Source: Scatophagus argus
Lineage: Eukaryota > Chordata > Actinopteri > Scatophagidae
Reading direction: 5' to 3'
DNA: 64,000 nucleotides
Assembly (NCBI RefSeq): GCF_020382885.2
Contig: NC_058499.1
Location: 16,725,872-16,789,871 of the forward strand
The notes under the pieces are model-generated. The model was not told the DNA's origin and did no database searches. It was given only the letters and a program-made list of their open reading frames with translations. Both the position numbers and the translations under genes were made by a program. Positions 12,085 to 28,752 of the stretch are shown here, piece after piece (within the stretch, counting starts at the first letter, position 1; the number at the start of each line of letters is the position of its first letter).

Positions 12085-14957
12085 CCTACACCGGGTACCT
12101 GGATTCATTCACATCTTCTTGCTCTCCTCCTTTACACTGTTCACCCTCTCTTTCATTCCCTTTTTCTTGTAGTTCAAAATGCTGCCCTCATTTTAATCTC
12201 TATAACTCTTATGAGACAGAAACACCAACAGCAGGGAATCATGAAAAATGCAACATTGGACTGTCTTTTTCAGCACAGTGACATTTCAAACTGTGGCCAA
12301 AGTTCTAATAGGACCTCACTGGTATTTTGATCTCACAAAGTGCTTCCATGAGATCATTATGCATTAACAGCCTTGACTCATTTGCAAGACACGACAGCAT
12401 TACTTTTGTTCTCCGAAGTTCCCCAGACAACAATCTCAAAAACATGCTCAACACACATGCCATATTGATAAAAGCGAAGTGCGGGTCTGTTCTGTGTTGA
12501 GTGTTTGTGGTGTAACTGGGTTGATGCACAGTGAGTTAGTGTGGTGACCTGTATATGTTGCACTACAGGGTAGCCCACAGTTTCTGTTAGAAATCCCTTT
12601 GCCAGACAAAGTCATTTGGCTAGTAAGCACAAATTGTCAGGGGCCAGTAGAAAGAGGCTTTGTAGCGAGACACATATGCCCACGCTCTTCATAATGAAAA
12701 GGTTAGGCTCTGATATAAATACCCAGAGCAGCCTTTCAGGAAGAACCGGGGTCAGCCTCAGGATTTAATGCTGTATGAGGGCTGGGTCATGTTCAGTAGC
12801 CATGGAGTCCAAGTGATCGCTTTTCATGCAGGAGATGATGAACATGGACCTGAACTGTGTTTCTACACTGTCTGTTAATGAGCTAAACTATGAGCTCCTG
12901 TGCCCACCTGTCCTCACTTTTATTTGTTTTGCTCCATTAAGCGTGTCTTTTTCCAATGGTGCGAGTGAGGTTCTTACATTGTATGTCAGCTGCTCAGGTC
13001 TACCCTCCAGTCTGACTACATGAACCAGTCTGTCACATCCATTGGTTGGTATCCTCTGTAAAGTGTCTCTGTTTGACGTGGGCGATAGTCTTGATGTACT
13101 TTATTCAAAGGTATTACAAAAGAAATTCTTAAATTCTTTTCTGAACTTTTCTTTGTGCTGTCCACTCATTCTCAGTCCTGCTGAGATAGGTTTAGGTTTT
13201 CAGTAAAATATAAGGAAAAAGTTGTGAAGAAAGATGGAGCATACAAGGGTACAAAGAATAAAGAACTATTGTACTAATCAAGAAGTTAACTTATGTAAAA
13301 ACAGGTCTCATTTAAATCAGCTTTTTACTAAATGCACTTTGACATGTATGATAGAGTATCTACTGTTATTTTTTCGTTTCGAATTCAACCATAGACCACC
13401 TTGTTGTTTTATATCTTTAGATTTATGTAAATCAGTACAAATTAAAGAAATTTGATTTAAGGATTCATCTCTGTGTGATCATTAACACTTCACAATATAT
13501 TTCTACCTGATGGGTTACTAATCACAAAAAAGCAACATATAGTGGTGTTTTCTCTGTGATACACACACCTGTTGGCCAAACTCAAGTTGCAGAAAGTACT
13601 GATGAGAAAACTGTTTCTGTAAATAATTTTTTTTTCTAGCTGGCCACAATGTCACATATAGAAATGAGTGAACACATTTTCATCTGCATTAAAACTTCTA
13701 ATCTGCCTCCTGCTGGCCCCCAGCTGTGCATGGGGAGCAGCTGAGTCAACTGTCCTGGAAACATACAGTACAAACTATCTTTTGCTAAGTTGGATGAAAA
13801 ACATGGGAAAAGACAAAGAAGAGACTTGTATCAGTATCCTGGCAGATTTATTGGATGTTACAGCAAATAAAAACCAGTATCCAGCTGCTATGACAGTTAC
13901 TGTTCTTCTGTGAGTAAGGTTGTAACTTTAATACATAAATAGATCTTAACAGTACTAAAGGTTATAAATAATACCATCATTGCTCAGTTAATATCCGTTT
14001 TTTTTTTTCCAGAGTCACGTCAAGTAAAATAAATACAAAACCCTTTGAGGGTACTTAGGGTGTGCAAACAAACCACACCTTCAAAACTGTTACCTTCAGT
14101 TATGATACATTACCTGATGCTAGGTAATGACTGTAGTTGGCTCTTTTCCATTGGCTCTCTGTTTTCTCTAAGAAACACTGGCAAGTCACCTCATTGGCAA
14201 TCCCTTTAATCCTCTCATTCAAAAATCTTTATTGGCTTCTTACTAGTTCTTTAAACCTTACCTTTAAAATTGTTTTTGTTTTTCTGTCAGTGCACTTGTG
14301 GTTAGGTTTGAGTACAAAGGCTTCAGTGCCACCTGGTAGATGTAGCTTTGTTTTTCTCAAATGATATGGTACTTTGGTATGACAGATCTCTGGCCCGGTA
14401 GTATTTGCAGCAGTGTTAGCTTAGCTATGACTGTACGTGGACAGGAAGCCCTACCTCATAGGGAATGGAATGTCTCCATTATACTCCAAATAAAAACTAA
14501 ACAGAGATCACCAAGTGAAAAAAAACCAACTGGCAACAATCACAGACAACACAGAATAAATACTACAGACAAGGAGTGTAAAGAATAAGCAACAGTGCAC
14601 AGTGTAACATACAGTACATAGGGGATGCTCATTTTGCAAAGGCCTTACTTTTCTCGAGTAGACAGGACAACAAATAATCTCTCCAACACAGACTGAGCTC
14701 AAAGGCCAAAGGTATGAGTTACATTTGTGGTAATTCAGTCATGGGTGGGGTGGGGGGGCAGCACAGGAGAATGACACCCACATGTGAATATCTGAAGGTA
14801 AAATTTAGACTCCACTGCTTTAGCTAACACTTGGCCTTTTTAGATATTCAGTGGTTTCATTTGCCTGTTGGGACACAGGAGGTACAGCAGGAGGGAGCCG
14901 ACCACGCGGTGTTGAGTGTGGTTTCAGAGTGGATTGGAGGATTCAGAGGAGCGCACT
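12085..14957. other. Convergent intergenic region: 3' UTRs of tsg101 and ldha
   Basis: tsg101 (+) and ldha (-) converge here. For tsg101, AATAAA at 13257-13262 is the clearest signal, though it is far from the stop. For ldha, TTTATT at 14228-14233 reads as AATAAA on the minus strand. No further gene was seen. The rest is unique AT-rich DNA with a G-run near 14746-14758. Confidence 0.5.
14228..14233 (-). terminator. ldha: Candidate poly(A) signal of ldha
   Basis: On the minus strand this reads AATAAA within gccAATAAAgatttttg, about 725 bases after the ldha stop codon. It is the nearest canonical hexamer found; a closer variant signal cannot be excluded. Confidence 0.35.
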
Positions 14958-18588
<3,631 letters not shown>

Positions 18589-19864
18589 CTGTGGAAAGTA
18601 AACAGGCACAGGAAAAGAGTGAGGGATACACAAAGACACTTCAGGGACATGGAGGCCAAATGGAGAAAAAAAAAGAGGGAAAAAAGGAGACATGGAGAGG
18701 ATGGGATGGGAAAGTGGAATTAGGGAAAAGTAGGCAGGCAAAGTATTAAAGTGGGGAGAGTGGAAAGAGAGAGTCAGGAAAGCAGCGCTGCATAATGTAT
18801 GTGACAGTTTGAATGTGTAACACAATGGTGTACGTGACTGCCGTCGTATCTAACAATTACACAGACAAACTTGAATTTCCCTTTTCGCCCACAGTTACGC
18901 AGTTGAAAGTGTTTCAAAACCACAGAAAACCCAACCTGTGACTACTACAAGCATCTTCTAAGTCACAAGTCTCGCACTTTCTATCATATTTACTTTCATT
19001 CCTTTTATGGACAGTAGCACAGTCCCTCTCTGGATCTCCATGGAAACGACTGCCTGGGAAAGCACTGCAGCACGTCTCTGTGCTGACGTCACACATTACT
19101 ATTTATGTTTCCTGGTTGGGCAGCCACAGCTGAGTGCTCACACTTGCGGGCGTTTACATCACCAGCATGACTAGGCCAACGTGGAGACAAGCACGTAGTG
19201 GGGTACCCAACAGGATTAATACTCTGTAATACCTTCTTTGAGAGGATATTTAAGACCTCTCCGTGTTCACTTTGCACACAATAGCAGGATATAGTAAATG
19301 GGACAGTCATAGCTAATAGTCTTTATCCAATTATCTCTCACTCTGAGGTGAGCTGAAAGCTTACAACATACAGAACCAGGACCTGACCCTGAGGTGAGCT
19401 GGGTTTACTAGAGCTTTACAAGAGGTTCTTTTGTTGGCTTACAGTACAGGATTACTGTAGATGTTCAACACTTGCCAGAGTTCCTTTCTTTACGGTTGAA
19501 ATATGTCATACAAACCGGTCAAATTATTACATGGATGAATGAGGATTACAGGAAGGATTATTAGTAGCAGAAAGAATTTAAAGGGATATAGTTAGAAATG
19601 GAAAGGAAGATGACTTAGTGTCATATTACATTACATTATATTATCATAGTTCCCAGTACCGTGGGACATTTACTTAATTTGATCAGTGTCGGGGAGTCTG
19701 ATGTGGCATCAGGTGTCACAGCTGAGGCCTGGTAGCTGGTCTTTGTATTGCTATTTTGGAAGCAACCATGCATATATCTCACGTCCGCACTCCAGAACTA
19801 TCTCTTTGATGATGGGACAAAGCATTAGTCTATCTACATTTTCACATGCCTTCAAAATGCAAAT

Positions 19865-20072
19865 GAAGAAGAATCAACTTTATTGACAGTATATATATTT
19901 TTATATACACACACTGAATTCGTCTTCCGCATTTGACCCATCCTTAGTTGAACACACACATGCAACACCCGGCATTACATGCAGTGAAACACACACAGGA
20001 GCAGTGGACAGCATCAGGCGCCCAGGGAGCATATCACAAGGCGCTTCTCCAACCTCTAGGCCACGGCTGCCT
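19865..20072 (-). mobile_element. tRNA-derived SINE, family A, copy 2 (internal deletion)
   Basis: Minus-oriented. The 3' part (ctttattgacagtatata through cagggagcatat) and the extreme 5' head (cgcttctccaacctctaggc) match copy 3 closely. The roughly 150-base middle, with the core block and the B-box half of the promoter, is missing; the junction is at about 20034-20041. The copy should therefore be unable to be transcribed by Pol III. Confidence 0.8.
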
Positions 20073-20204
20073 TAAAGCAGTACCTCTTAGAGGAGTGAAG
20101 AGGAGGAGAGAGTGGAGGAGAATAGCTACCAAAAGGCCGCAAGTTTATCCACAACACTGTGCCAAGTATCGAATTGGTTCAGCTGATCGGAAAATTTTCA
20201 ATTT

Positions 20205-20300
20205 TTCAATTCAGCTTATTTACATAGCGCCAATTCACAACAAAAGTCATCTCATGACACTTTAGAGCAGGTCTAGACCAAACTCTTTAATTAAATTCTA
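20205..20300. mobile_element. Fragment of a common fish interspersed repeat
   Basis: The string ttcagcttatttacatagcg, followed by caattcacaacaaaagtcatc and caggtctagacca, is recognisable as a short, diverged piece of a repeat widespread in teleost genomes (its usual form has tttatttatatagcgcca). Family name not assigned. Confidence 0.55.
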
Positions 20301-20979
20301 ATCTCTAATATTACTTACAGTGATTTTAATAGTGACATTCTTCGTACCAGTTATAGCAGTAACACCGTATCTGCAGCACCATCACTAACATCTGTCTCCC
20401 CATACACCACTGTTTGAACGCAGCGCACTTCCTGCGCCAAGTTCATTTTTGGCCATGACTGCTGTCTGGCTGATGGTCGCCACGGGCAGCTGAGGGCTTG
20501 TGCAACACTGCGTATATCACCACGACGCAAACCCTATCATACAATGATGCAAAACTGATTCAAACCACCAACCATCGGGGTTATTATACTAACCTAATCA
20601 CATTCCTTTATTTGATGTTATTTATTTTACGCATGTCCCGTGGTGTCAGTAAATTCATACTACTATAACCCATTCATTTAACTGACATGATAAGAAGAAA
20701 ACTTACAGGCCTGCATCCTGTTGCTTCTGCTACTCTGTTTCACCAAATAAAAACTTAAGCGTAACCTGTCAAAAAACATTCATCGTTCACAACCAATCAA
20801 CACTATCGACCATGATCGAGACACGCCCATCTCCGTACACTCATAAAATACGCATCAGGTTAGTGGAAGTTCCGGACGCAACAATTTTAATAAACACACG
20901 GGGAAATGAATCAAAAGAAATGATAACTTGCTTATAAGCAGTGTATTACCAAATGTTGTATTCGGACGGGTAATCTTAC

Positions 20980-21058
20980 CTTTAGGCTTCCGTTAAAAGA
21001 ATGAAAACACGATGTGGAATGTGTCCGCTCCTCTAGCGTGCGGCTTTTCCGCAGAACT
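20980..21058 (-). other. ldha: Inferred non-coding exon 1 of ldha
   Basis: On the minus strand a good donor (CTAAAG|gtaagat) ends at 20980. A TATA-like cttaaaaaga lies at about 21083-21092, so transcription should begin near 21055-21060. The interval has no ATG on the minus strand, as expected for a leader. Boundaries are estimates, apart from the donor. Confidence 0.55.
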
Positions 21059-21200
21059 GGTGCTATGGAGGCGGAGTGTCCCTCTTTTTAAGGGCAGCCC
21101 CCCTCGCCAGACGTTACGTACGTGCGTACTTAGGAGAGAACGTGTCTCCGTGCAGAGCTGCGCGTGTGTTGGGTCACGTCCGAGACAGGATGCGGCAGTG
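21059..21200 (-). promoter_or_regulatory. ldha: ldha promoter with a cluster of hypoxia-response cores
   Basis: CpG-rich DNA next to inferred exon 1. A TATA-like element lies at 21083-21092. HIF core motifs RCGTG occur at 21120-21124 (ACGTG), 21140-21144 (ACGTG), 21162-21166 (GCGTG) and, on the minus strand, 21175-21179 (ACGTG). LDHA is a classic HIF-1 target in mammals with such elements close to the start, so hypoxic induction is a reasonable inference. Confidence 0.6.
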
Positions 21201-21473
21201 AGTGTAGGAGAAGTCGAGCAGCAGATGTATCACCTCTTTTTGATGTCACATAGGTAGCCTGTATGCGACTTCTTGAGTCATGTCGTTGTGGAAGTGCCTC
21301 TTTCACCGAGCGGCCGGGTGCTCCACAAACGCACCACATCTTAATTTCTAATTTCATCCGGATAACTGTAGCTTCATTGGCTGACTGTCTGTCACATAAA
21401 GATGTAGTTAAAGTATGGTGGAAAAGATGAAGCCTGTTTGGCCATGTCATTCTCAATTCTGTTAACACGTTAC

Positions 21474-21476
<3 letters not shown>

Positions 21477-21504
<28 letters not shown>
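21477..21504. repeat. (GT)14 microsatellite
   Basis: A perfect GT run, polymorphic in all likelihood, about 0.4 kb upstream of the ldha start. Confidence 0.95.
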
Positions 21505-21507
<3 letters not shown>

Positions 21508-21898
21508 TAAGTTATAGTTTAGCATGAGAACTCTTGGTGTGATTTCGCTGTTGCCATGGCACAGTTTCGGTTGGTAGGTGGAGTGAGTATTTCCACAATT
21601 TCTCTGGTGTTTCCTCAGAATTTTTGTCATGCATGTAAGACACCCAAATGATTTACATGTGACTCATGTGGCACAGATGATGCAACTTCAACTTGAACTG
21701 ACGGTTCATTATGTGCTAGTAAGTGTAAATTAGTCTCGTCGAACACTAACTTATATATTTTTTAAACAATATTTTATTATGAGTAACACAGTCGGAACTA
21801 ACAATAGGCCTACACAGTGGCCACAAGAAATAAATATCATACTTAGATTCCTAATATCGAACGTGTGTATATACACACACACACACAAACACATATAT

Positions 21899-22135
21899 AT
21901 ATAGATAAATAGATAGATATATAGATAGATATACTTTATTGATCCCAGGCTGGGAAATTACAGTGCAGCAGCAGTTATACACACAATAAGTTATACAAAA
22001 TGTTAAAAATAGCAACATACAAGACAATATAAAAAGTTGTACATACAAGAATATAGAAGCCAGTGGTACAACAAATAAACATCTGCAGGAAAGAAAATCA
22101 ATCTACAGCTTTTTAATGCGAAGTACATGCAAAGT
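21899..22135 (-). mobile_element. Retroposon 3' end with (TATC)n tail
   Basis: On the minus strand the unit ends in cctgggatcaataaagtata followed by (TATC)n-like repeats. This is the familiar 3' terminus of a teleost retroposon ending in ggatcaataaagt. The 5' limit (about 22135) is a guess from loss of the AC-rich body. No protein coding was seen. Confidence 0.5.
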
Positions 22136-24577
22136 GACGGATACAAAAAGCAAATGGCCACTCTAGAGGACCATGAGGTGGGTTACAGCCACTCTTATGT
22201 CACCATTCTACCAAAGCAACAGGACTTTAGTGCCCCCTCCTGTCTATTTTAAGTTATTACAACCTAATGCTCTCAACCACTAACAGTGTAACAAGACCTT
22301 TTTGTCACCTATCTTAGAGATATTCTTAGTCTGATAGAGCCGATTCTACAGACAAAAGACATCGGAGTTGCATTTCAGTTACACAGTATTTCCATTTCGT
22401 TTCATTGTTCTTGATCAACCACTTTGTCTAAACTGGGACCAAAAATTTGCACCCTTAGACTATCCAGTTCCTGATACACTCTAGGCTACTATTTATACAA
22501 TAAGTTATGTAATTGTTTTAATGTTCCTACTGAGTTATCTACCATTTGGTTAAAAAATACAGATGAGACTTTCTGTGTTTGAATAACATCATCTAGGCCT
22601 GGTAAATGTTAGGTCATGATTCATTCATCAGTTCAGTATCCATGGTATTTTGAACGGCAAACAATTGCCGGTAAACTTTTAGGGAACAGGTGCGTGAAAT
22701 CACTTTCCATTTCAGTCTGCTTTGACAATTAAATGTTGAAGTGAAACATTAGTTTTGTGTTTGCTCCTGTTGTTTTCCTATTTAAATCCTCTGAGAAGCA
22801 AATCCAATCAGTTTAACTTCCATCGTGCAAATAGATGTGCTTAGTCTAGAGCGAAACTGCAGGTGTGAAGTAGAAAACGATTTTCATTTTCAAATGTAGT
22901 TCTTGAAAGGGCTTTTGTGCTTAATATACTACATACTAATGTCATAACACATTAAACTCCCACTTATAATATCCATTCCTTCTCCTATTTTAAAGTGTAT
23001 GGTTTTAAGATGTTAATTAGATGTTATTTTAAAAAGTACAATTTGTCATAAATGTATTCTCTCCGTTGCCATCATTTGTGTTTTCCCTTATTAGCACTTT
23101 GCTTGAGCACTTCAGCAGGCCAGATATTTACTACAATTTAGATTGGATCCAGAAGCCAATTTCCTGCAATATTATTAATGTCATTGTATCAACCACGAGA
23201 AAGTGTGAGATAAATACAAGAACAATGTAAGCATTGGTATTATATGGTAGTTCGGTGTGTTGCCAGGCATCCTGATGTACAAAAATGACGTTGTTAGTCA
23301 AAGTACCGTCTCTGCTTGTTGCTCTCCTCTTCGTACAAATTGGTGCAGAGTTTTAGCAACCTGCAGCAACTGTGCATTAGGAAAATCTAATATTGTTCAT
23401 CCTGTCAGCTATGCAGTCGGCCCTTTGCAGTGTGGGTTTTTATCAGAGTGACAGAACAATAATATTCAGTGCTGGTCGCCTGAACTGCTTCCCTTTCTAG
23501 AATCATAAGGATAATTTTCAGTCATGACATATAAAATACAATACAATAGAAAGTAAAGTAAACATTTGGACCATGGGGAAATAAAAAGACTTCCTACTAT
23601 CGCACATCTTAATCATATAACTAACACATAGACACTTCAAAGTCTTTTAAGGCAGTTCAGACAGTAACACTTGAGTCCATTGCTCCTCTCACATGACATA
23701 CTCTATTCACTATTCACATACAGCCAGTGAACCCTTTGCAGTTTCATGCTGTGTTCAAGAGTAGAGTAGTTCAACTAATTTGAATATAAAAAAGACTGAA
23801 TAAATGATTGAAATAATTAGTGAAATGGAATGGATAAACTGTTGAATGCATGATTGGAATGTCCTTCTTCACCTTTATGTGGTTGTTTTTGTGCAAATGC
23901 AAATTTGACCAAATCAACAACTAAAAACTGACAGTTCAATCATATGAAAATATCAGAACATTCACTATTACATCCATTTTTTACGATTAATCATTAAATT
24001 CCATTCAATTTGAAATTAAAAATGGAAATTTAAAAAAATGAAAAGGAACATATTTTTGACATAATTGGTGGTGCTGCTGAAGCGATACTTGAGTTCCTCA
24101 GTCTGGGCTGTTGGATTACAACTTAAAAAAAAAAAAAAGTTGGGATCCACAGAACTGATTGCTCTTTTGCTCTGCCATGACTGCCTCTGCTCATTCGGCA
24201 CCGCTGCTGCTCACCCATCTGTGGGCCTGTGAGTCCAAGGCTAGAAAGTTAATTCTGCTACACTCTCCAATTCCTTTTGTGCTCAGCATGGTGTATCCTA
24301 TAGGGGTGACAAGGTCAGAGCCCAGATGCCATTACTAGATGAACTGACTGAAGCGTGCCAGTCAGTGATTTTTGTATGCTTCGTAAAATGGACCTCAGGT
24401 CGGACTTCAGATCAGGATAAAGCCTTAGTTAACGGACAAAATCCAGTTATAGATACGGTGCATTCCAGTGGATGTAACCAGATAAAGAGAGAAGAGTCTG
24501 GGCAATCAAGATAAAAGAGTTTGAATAATGGAGTGAACAACTCTTTTTTTTTGCAGTTTTAGTGTATTTCTGACATT

Positions 24578-24650
24578 TAGCCCCCCCACCCCACTCCATC
24601 CAACCCTGCATGGAAAATGGTATAGAAAACAGATGCATGGATGGAATATC
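24578..24650 (+). mobile_element. 5'-truncated remnant of the family B SINE
   Basis: The stretch tagcccccccaccccac, then aaccctgc, then ggtatagaaaacagatgcat aligns in order with the last ~70 bases of the SINE at 48774-49147 (agcccccctgccccgcg, gaccctgac, ggtatagaaaatggatggat). Only the 3' end is present. Confidence 0.45.
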
Positions 24651-25088
24651 CTTTTAAATGTCCTCTTAGCACAGGCTCAATACGAGAGGCTCACCAGCAG
24701 GAGGTGCTATCATTAAGGCAGCAGGACAACCTTCAGGCTCTTCTCCACACTGATAACATTGTGACATGGACTTGAATTCTAATTTATCCGAGCACTAGTT
24801 TTTACTCGGATAACACGAAGCATTACCTGATGGTGAAGGTTTTCATCATTCTGGAGAGTGGATTTCTCATCCCGCAGTGCATACCAAAATCACAAAGATG
24901 AAAGTCTGTCTCACAAAAAACTCTTTCTATCCAGTTAAACACTATGTCACTTTTTAAGGTTACAGAATATTTATCACCTTTAAGCTTTAATGCTGAATAA
25001 ATTGATGTATACATATATGCACTGTAAAAAATCAGGCCCTCATTCCCTTACCCATGATCTAATGGTATTTGCTGCTGCAGAGTCCTTT

Positions 25089-25440
25089 AGAATCAGAATC
25101 AGCTTTATTGACAGTATATATATTTTTACATACACACACCGAATTCATCTTCTGCATTTGACCCATCCTTAGTTGAACACACACATGCAACACCCAACAA
25201 ATTACATGCAGTGAAACACACACAGGAGCAGCGGGCAGCATCAGGCGCCCAGGGAGCATATTGGGGGGGTTAAGTGCCTTGCTCAAGGGTACATCAGCTG
25301 GCTAATGGAAGGGTGGGGAGCATTTTTCGCATTAATCACTCCACCACACCCAAATTTTTCCTGCTCGTCCGGTGGGGGAATCAAACCGGTGACCCTCCGA
25401 TCGCAAGCCGCTTCTCCAACCTCTAGGCCACGGCTGTCTT
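25089..25440 (-). mobile_element. tRNA-derived SINE, family A, copy 3 (near full length)
   Basis: Read on the minus strand it opens with a tRNA-like head: A-box-like tggcctagaggttgg, then B-box-like ggtttgattccc. The core cttgagcaaggcacttaacc follows, then an ACAC-rich part, ending in gtcaataaagctgattctga. About 350 bases, the least damaged of three copies in the window, and non-coding. It likely depended on a partner LINE, not seen here. Confidence 0.8.
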
Positions 25441-27960
25441 AGTGGATCATAGCTGAACATAATCTTACTTCCCAGTTTTTGAGGTATTGTAAAGTCTATG
25501 CATTGAATAAAAGATAAGAAGAATTATCTACTAAGATCTCTAAGCCGGTTCCCCTCAAATGGCAGTCCCAGCTCTTCACATCAAGCAACATCTTCCACAT
25601 AGGCCCTGACTTGAAAAATAATGAAAACTTGAAAAATGTGTTTAGGTGCTTTAGTGTGTGACTGTGACAGTGTAAAGCACTACAGGAGACAAATGAAGTT
25701 TCATTAGATGTGTGTGAAATCATACTTTATCTTCTGTTGTTTAATGTCCTCACTTTGCCTGCAGCAATGTACTCCAAACTTTCCCCGACTGTAAGCAACT
25801 TCTTCTTGTCCTTGCTGCTGAATTACTCATCTTTGTCTCCGTCTTCCACCACCTCTTTCAATGGGCTCTGGAAAGTGTGCCAATCCGATCACTGCTCAGT
25901 CCCCAGTGGAATAAAGAAACACTAGTTTGTCATGTTAGCTTCCTCTCTTGTCAGTTGCCAACACGCTGTTATTGTACAGGGCATTGGGACCGAGGTGTGT
26001 CTGCTGTGGGTGATATCCTAAATGTCTCAGCCTGCCTTGTAATAGAGAGGAATCTAATCACCTCGCCACAGCCTCCTCCTCCTCCAGCCTCCGTTAGAAA
26101 TAGAACTGAGGCTGAGGAACAAGGCCACATCAATCATGAAAGGATTCTCCGGGGAGTAAAATCATTCTCACAACTCTGTCAGAACAACATCCAGCCTCCT
26201 GACGTTACCTTCTTTACCTCTGATGGACACATCCTGAGCAACAAACATATTAAACCCAAAATCCTGTCTGATTTCTGATATTTTTTCTTGCTAATTTGTC
26301 CTTCTCTGTCCTCCTTCAACATGAATCAGAACACTCTTTTTCCTCTTTCCCTTTCATCCCACAGTCACATCTCACTTTTCTTTCCTTCATGTCTTTCCCT
26401 CCTCACTCCCAGCCCTCCATCTCCTTCCTTTTTCCTGGCTTCCAGTTTCGCTTCATGCATACCTTCTGTCAACGATTGATAACATCCCTGATGGAGCTCC
26501 TTTATTAGCCACCCACGGGCAGATTAACCAGAGTAATAATACACCAATCAACAGCAATTATGCACTGATAAGCCCAGGGAGAGCTCTGCTGGGTGCAGCA
26601 AAAGATGTAGCAGTTGTAGAGTGATTGGGGGTGTTTTAGTACAGAATTAAAGGTTGTGTGCCTGTGCATACATTTACGTGTGTTATACAAGCATATTTAA
26701 TTGAGCGTACTTTGTTTTTTGCCTGCAGTCTTAATCCCTTCATAGGGCATATTATTATAATCAGATGTGAAATCAGTCCAAGTCCCCTGGTTCTTTTCAG
26801 GTGTTAATTGAAGCCATGATAAGTCACGCTGTATTCTCATCGGTGCAGCCTCAAAGTTGCTATTGAAAGTACAAGCATGAGTGCAGCACACCAGCTGAAT
26901 AAACAGAGATTTTGAATCAATATGGCGCATCATTACTCTCCGAGTGTGCCATTATGGTTGAAGACATCCCTACTCTCACCATTACAGCATATTAAAACAC
27001 TTCACTTACAGTGTTGGCTCCTGTTAGGTTTTGGACCTCACTGCCTAAACAGCAGCCTGGCATTGTTATAGAGCAGCTAAATGATGATGAAAACAAGTGG
27101 AAGAGTAGATATGAGTTTCCTGCCTGCAGGCATTCACACACCAGCCAAGTCTGATTTCAAGAACAGCTGTGTGGATTTAACCTCCCCCTCTGGTTTGTGC
27201 TCACACACAGACGTGCATGTGTGCTTGCACGCTCAGAGAAACACACGAGCACTAGCGGCTTTTTAATGGCATACTAAAGTCCCTGGAAGCTGTTTACTGC
27301 TGTGCAACTGGGAAGCCCACCAATCTTTCAATTCCAGATTTGCTTTATACAAGCCGGCTTGCCAAACTGTGTGCACGGATGCATCAGATTAGTCCCCCCA
27401 ACTGGCTTCAGAAACAATGATCCAGCTCTTGTATCAAAGTTCACCTCTCTTTGTACTTGATGCTTATTTCATTTGGCTCTTTTAAGATTCAAGGACAGGA
27501 CGTGGCAGAGTTGGATTAATTCTTGCAACTTCAGTGTCAAAAGGCTGTGGTGTAATTCTGGAAATTGGCAACAGAGAATCTCCCAGACACTGCAGGATCT
27601 TTCTTTCACCTCAGTTTCTCTGAACATGTATGTCTCCTCCAACGTGCACCCGACTCAGCCCATGACCTCCAAAAGTTAATCCTAAGGCAGAGAATGAAGC
27701 AGACATTTACCGTTTCTTCAAGCATGAAATGAGATACATTTCCTTTGGCTCTAATTATTCCAAAGGATTTATGGCAGTGTCTGTGATATTTGTTTAAGGA
27801 CAGTCTATACACTGTCTTGTACACTGCGGCAGGTAGCCTCATATTCTTTTGCATGTCACTAGAGAGGCTCTGCAAAGCTTCTATCTCCCAGTCCAGTGAC
27901 CTTAACACCTGTGATTGATATGGGAGGGTGTGTGTGTGCTCAGGCAGGGTGTTCCCCAGG

Positions 27961-27984
27961 GTGTGTGTGTGTGTGTGTGTGTGT
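27961..27984. repeat. (GT)12 microsatellite
   Basis: Perfect GT run within a wider GT-rich stretch (about 27930-28025). Confidence 0.9.
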
Positions 27985-28730
27985 ACATGGATGGGTGTGC
28001 ATACTTGCGCACGTGTGTGCTTGCGTGGATGAAGGGGTAAGGTTAATTGAAGTTGCTAGAGTGAAAATGATTCCCTCGGGGGGCGGCATAGCAGGTGGAG
28101 GCAGTGGGTGAGTTCAGCAGTGGGTGACAGACAGAGCAACCAGCAACCAGGAGAGAGAGATGAGATGGAAAGGGAAGTGGGGTGGGTGGGGGTCAAAGGG
28201 ATTGCTCCTCACCCCCAGTGCTCGGAGGCAGTGATACATGAGGATGGAGAGATGAAATGATTCATCTAAAGGTCAGATATGTCTGTCCTTCCCTGCACAC
28301 GACCCCTCACCCATCGCTGCTCTTGTCTGTGATCCCCTTCTCTTTCTCTGCTTGTTTTTCTTTAGCTAAATGTGCACAAATGAACAATTTATCACAGCAT
28401 GTCCTATTAATTTAGACAATAACCTTTACTACACCAATCTGTGAGCCCCTCCCTACATCCTTCCTCTCTGTCTCTGGTCCTGCCTGTCTGTCCCCTCCTG
28501 TGGCCTTTCCCCTCTCTTGCCTCATAGTAACCTTCATTTCACAGATGACAGGTTGGCTGACTGTAATCCAACAGATGCCTGGGCGGGGAGGCCTGACCAA
28601 CTGTTTTAACTCCAATCAGCTTTTATTGCTCTCCGGAGGAACCCCACACAACCTCCTGCCAGCCCGACATTTCAGAGAGAGGAGTGAAAATAGCACATAC
28701 AGTATGTATGTGTATACATATCTGTGTGTG

Positions 28731-28752
28731 AGTGTGTGTGTGTGTGTGTGTG
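28731..28752. repeat. (GT)n microsatellite
   Basis: Near-perfect GT run preceded by an ATGT/ATAC-rich stretch. Confidence 0.85.

Larger units (their letters stand above)
18589..20979 (-). other. ldha: ldha intron 1 (5' UTR intron)
   Basis: This separates the inferred non-coding first exon from the ATG exon. It contains a deleted SINE copy (19865-20072) and a retroposon fragment (about 20205-20300). No coding sequence was found. Confidence 0.6.

Noticed and set aside
13668..13913. Frame giving a signal-peptide-like N terminus (KLLICLLLAPSCAWG)
   Set aside because: Its first codon is GTG rather than ATG, there is no splice context or homology, and it sits in the tsg101/ldha 3' region. Chance hydrophobic run.
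21130..21630. 166-codon minus-strand frame upstream of ldha
   Set aside because: It crosses a (CA)n tract read as Thr-His repeats and overlaps the ldha promoter; no conserved motif.
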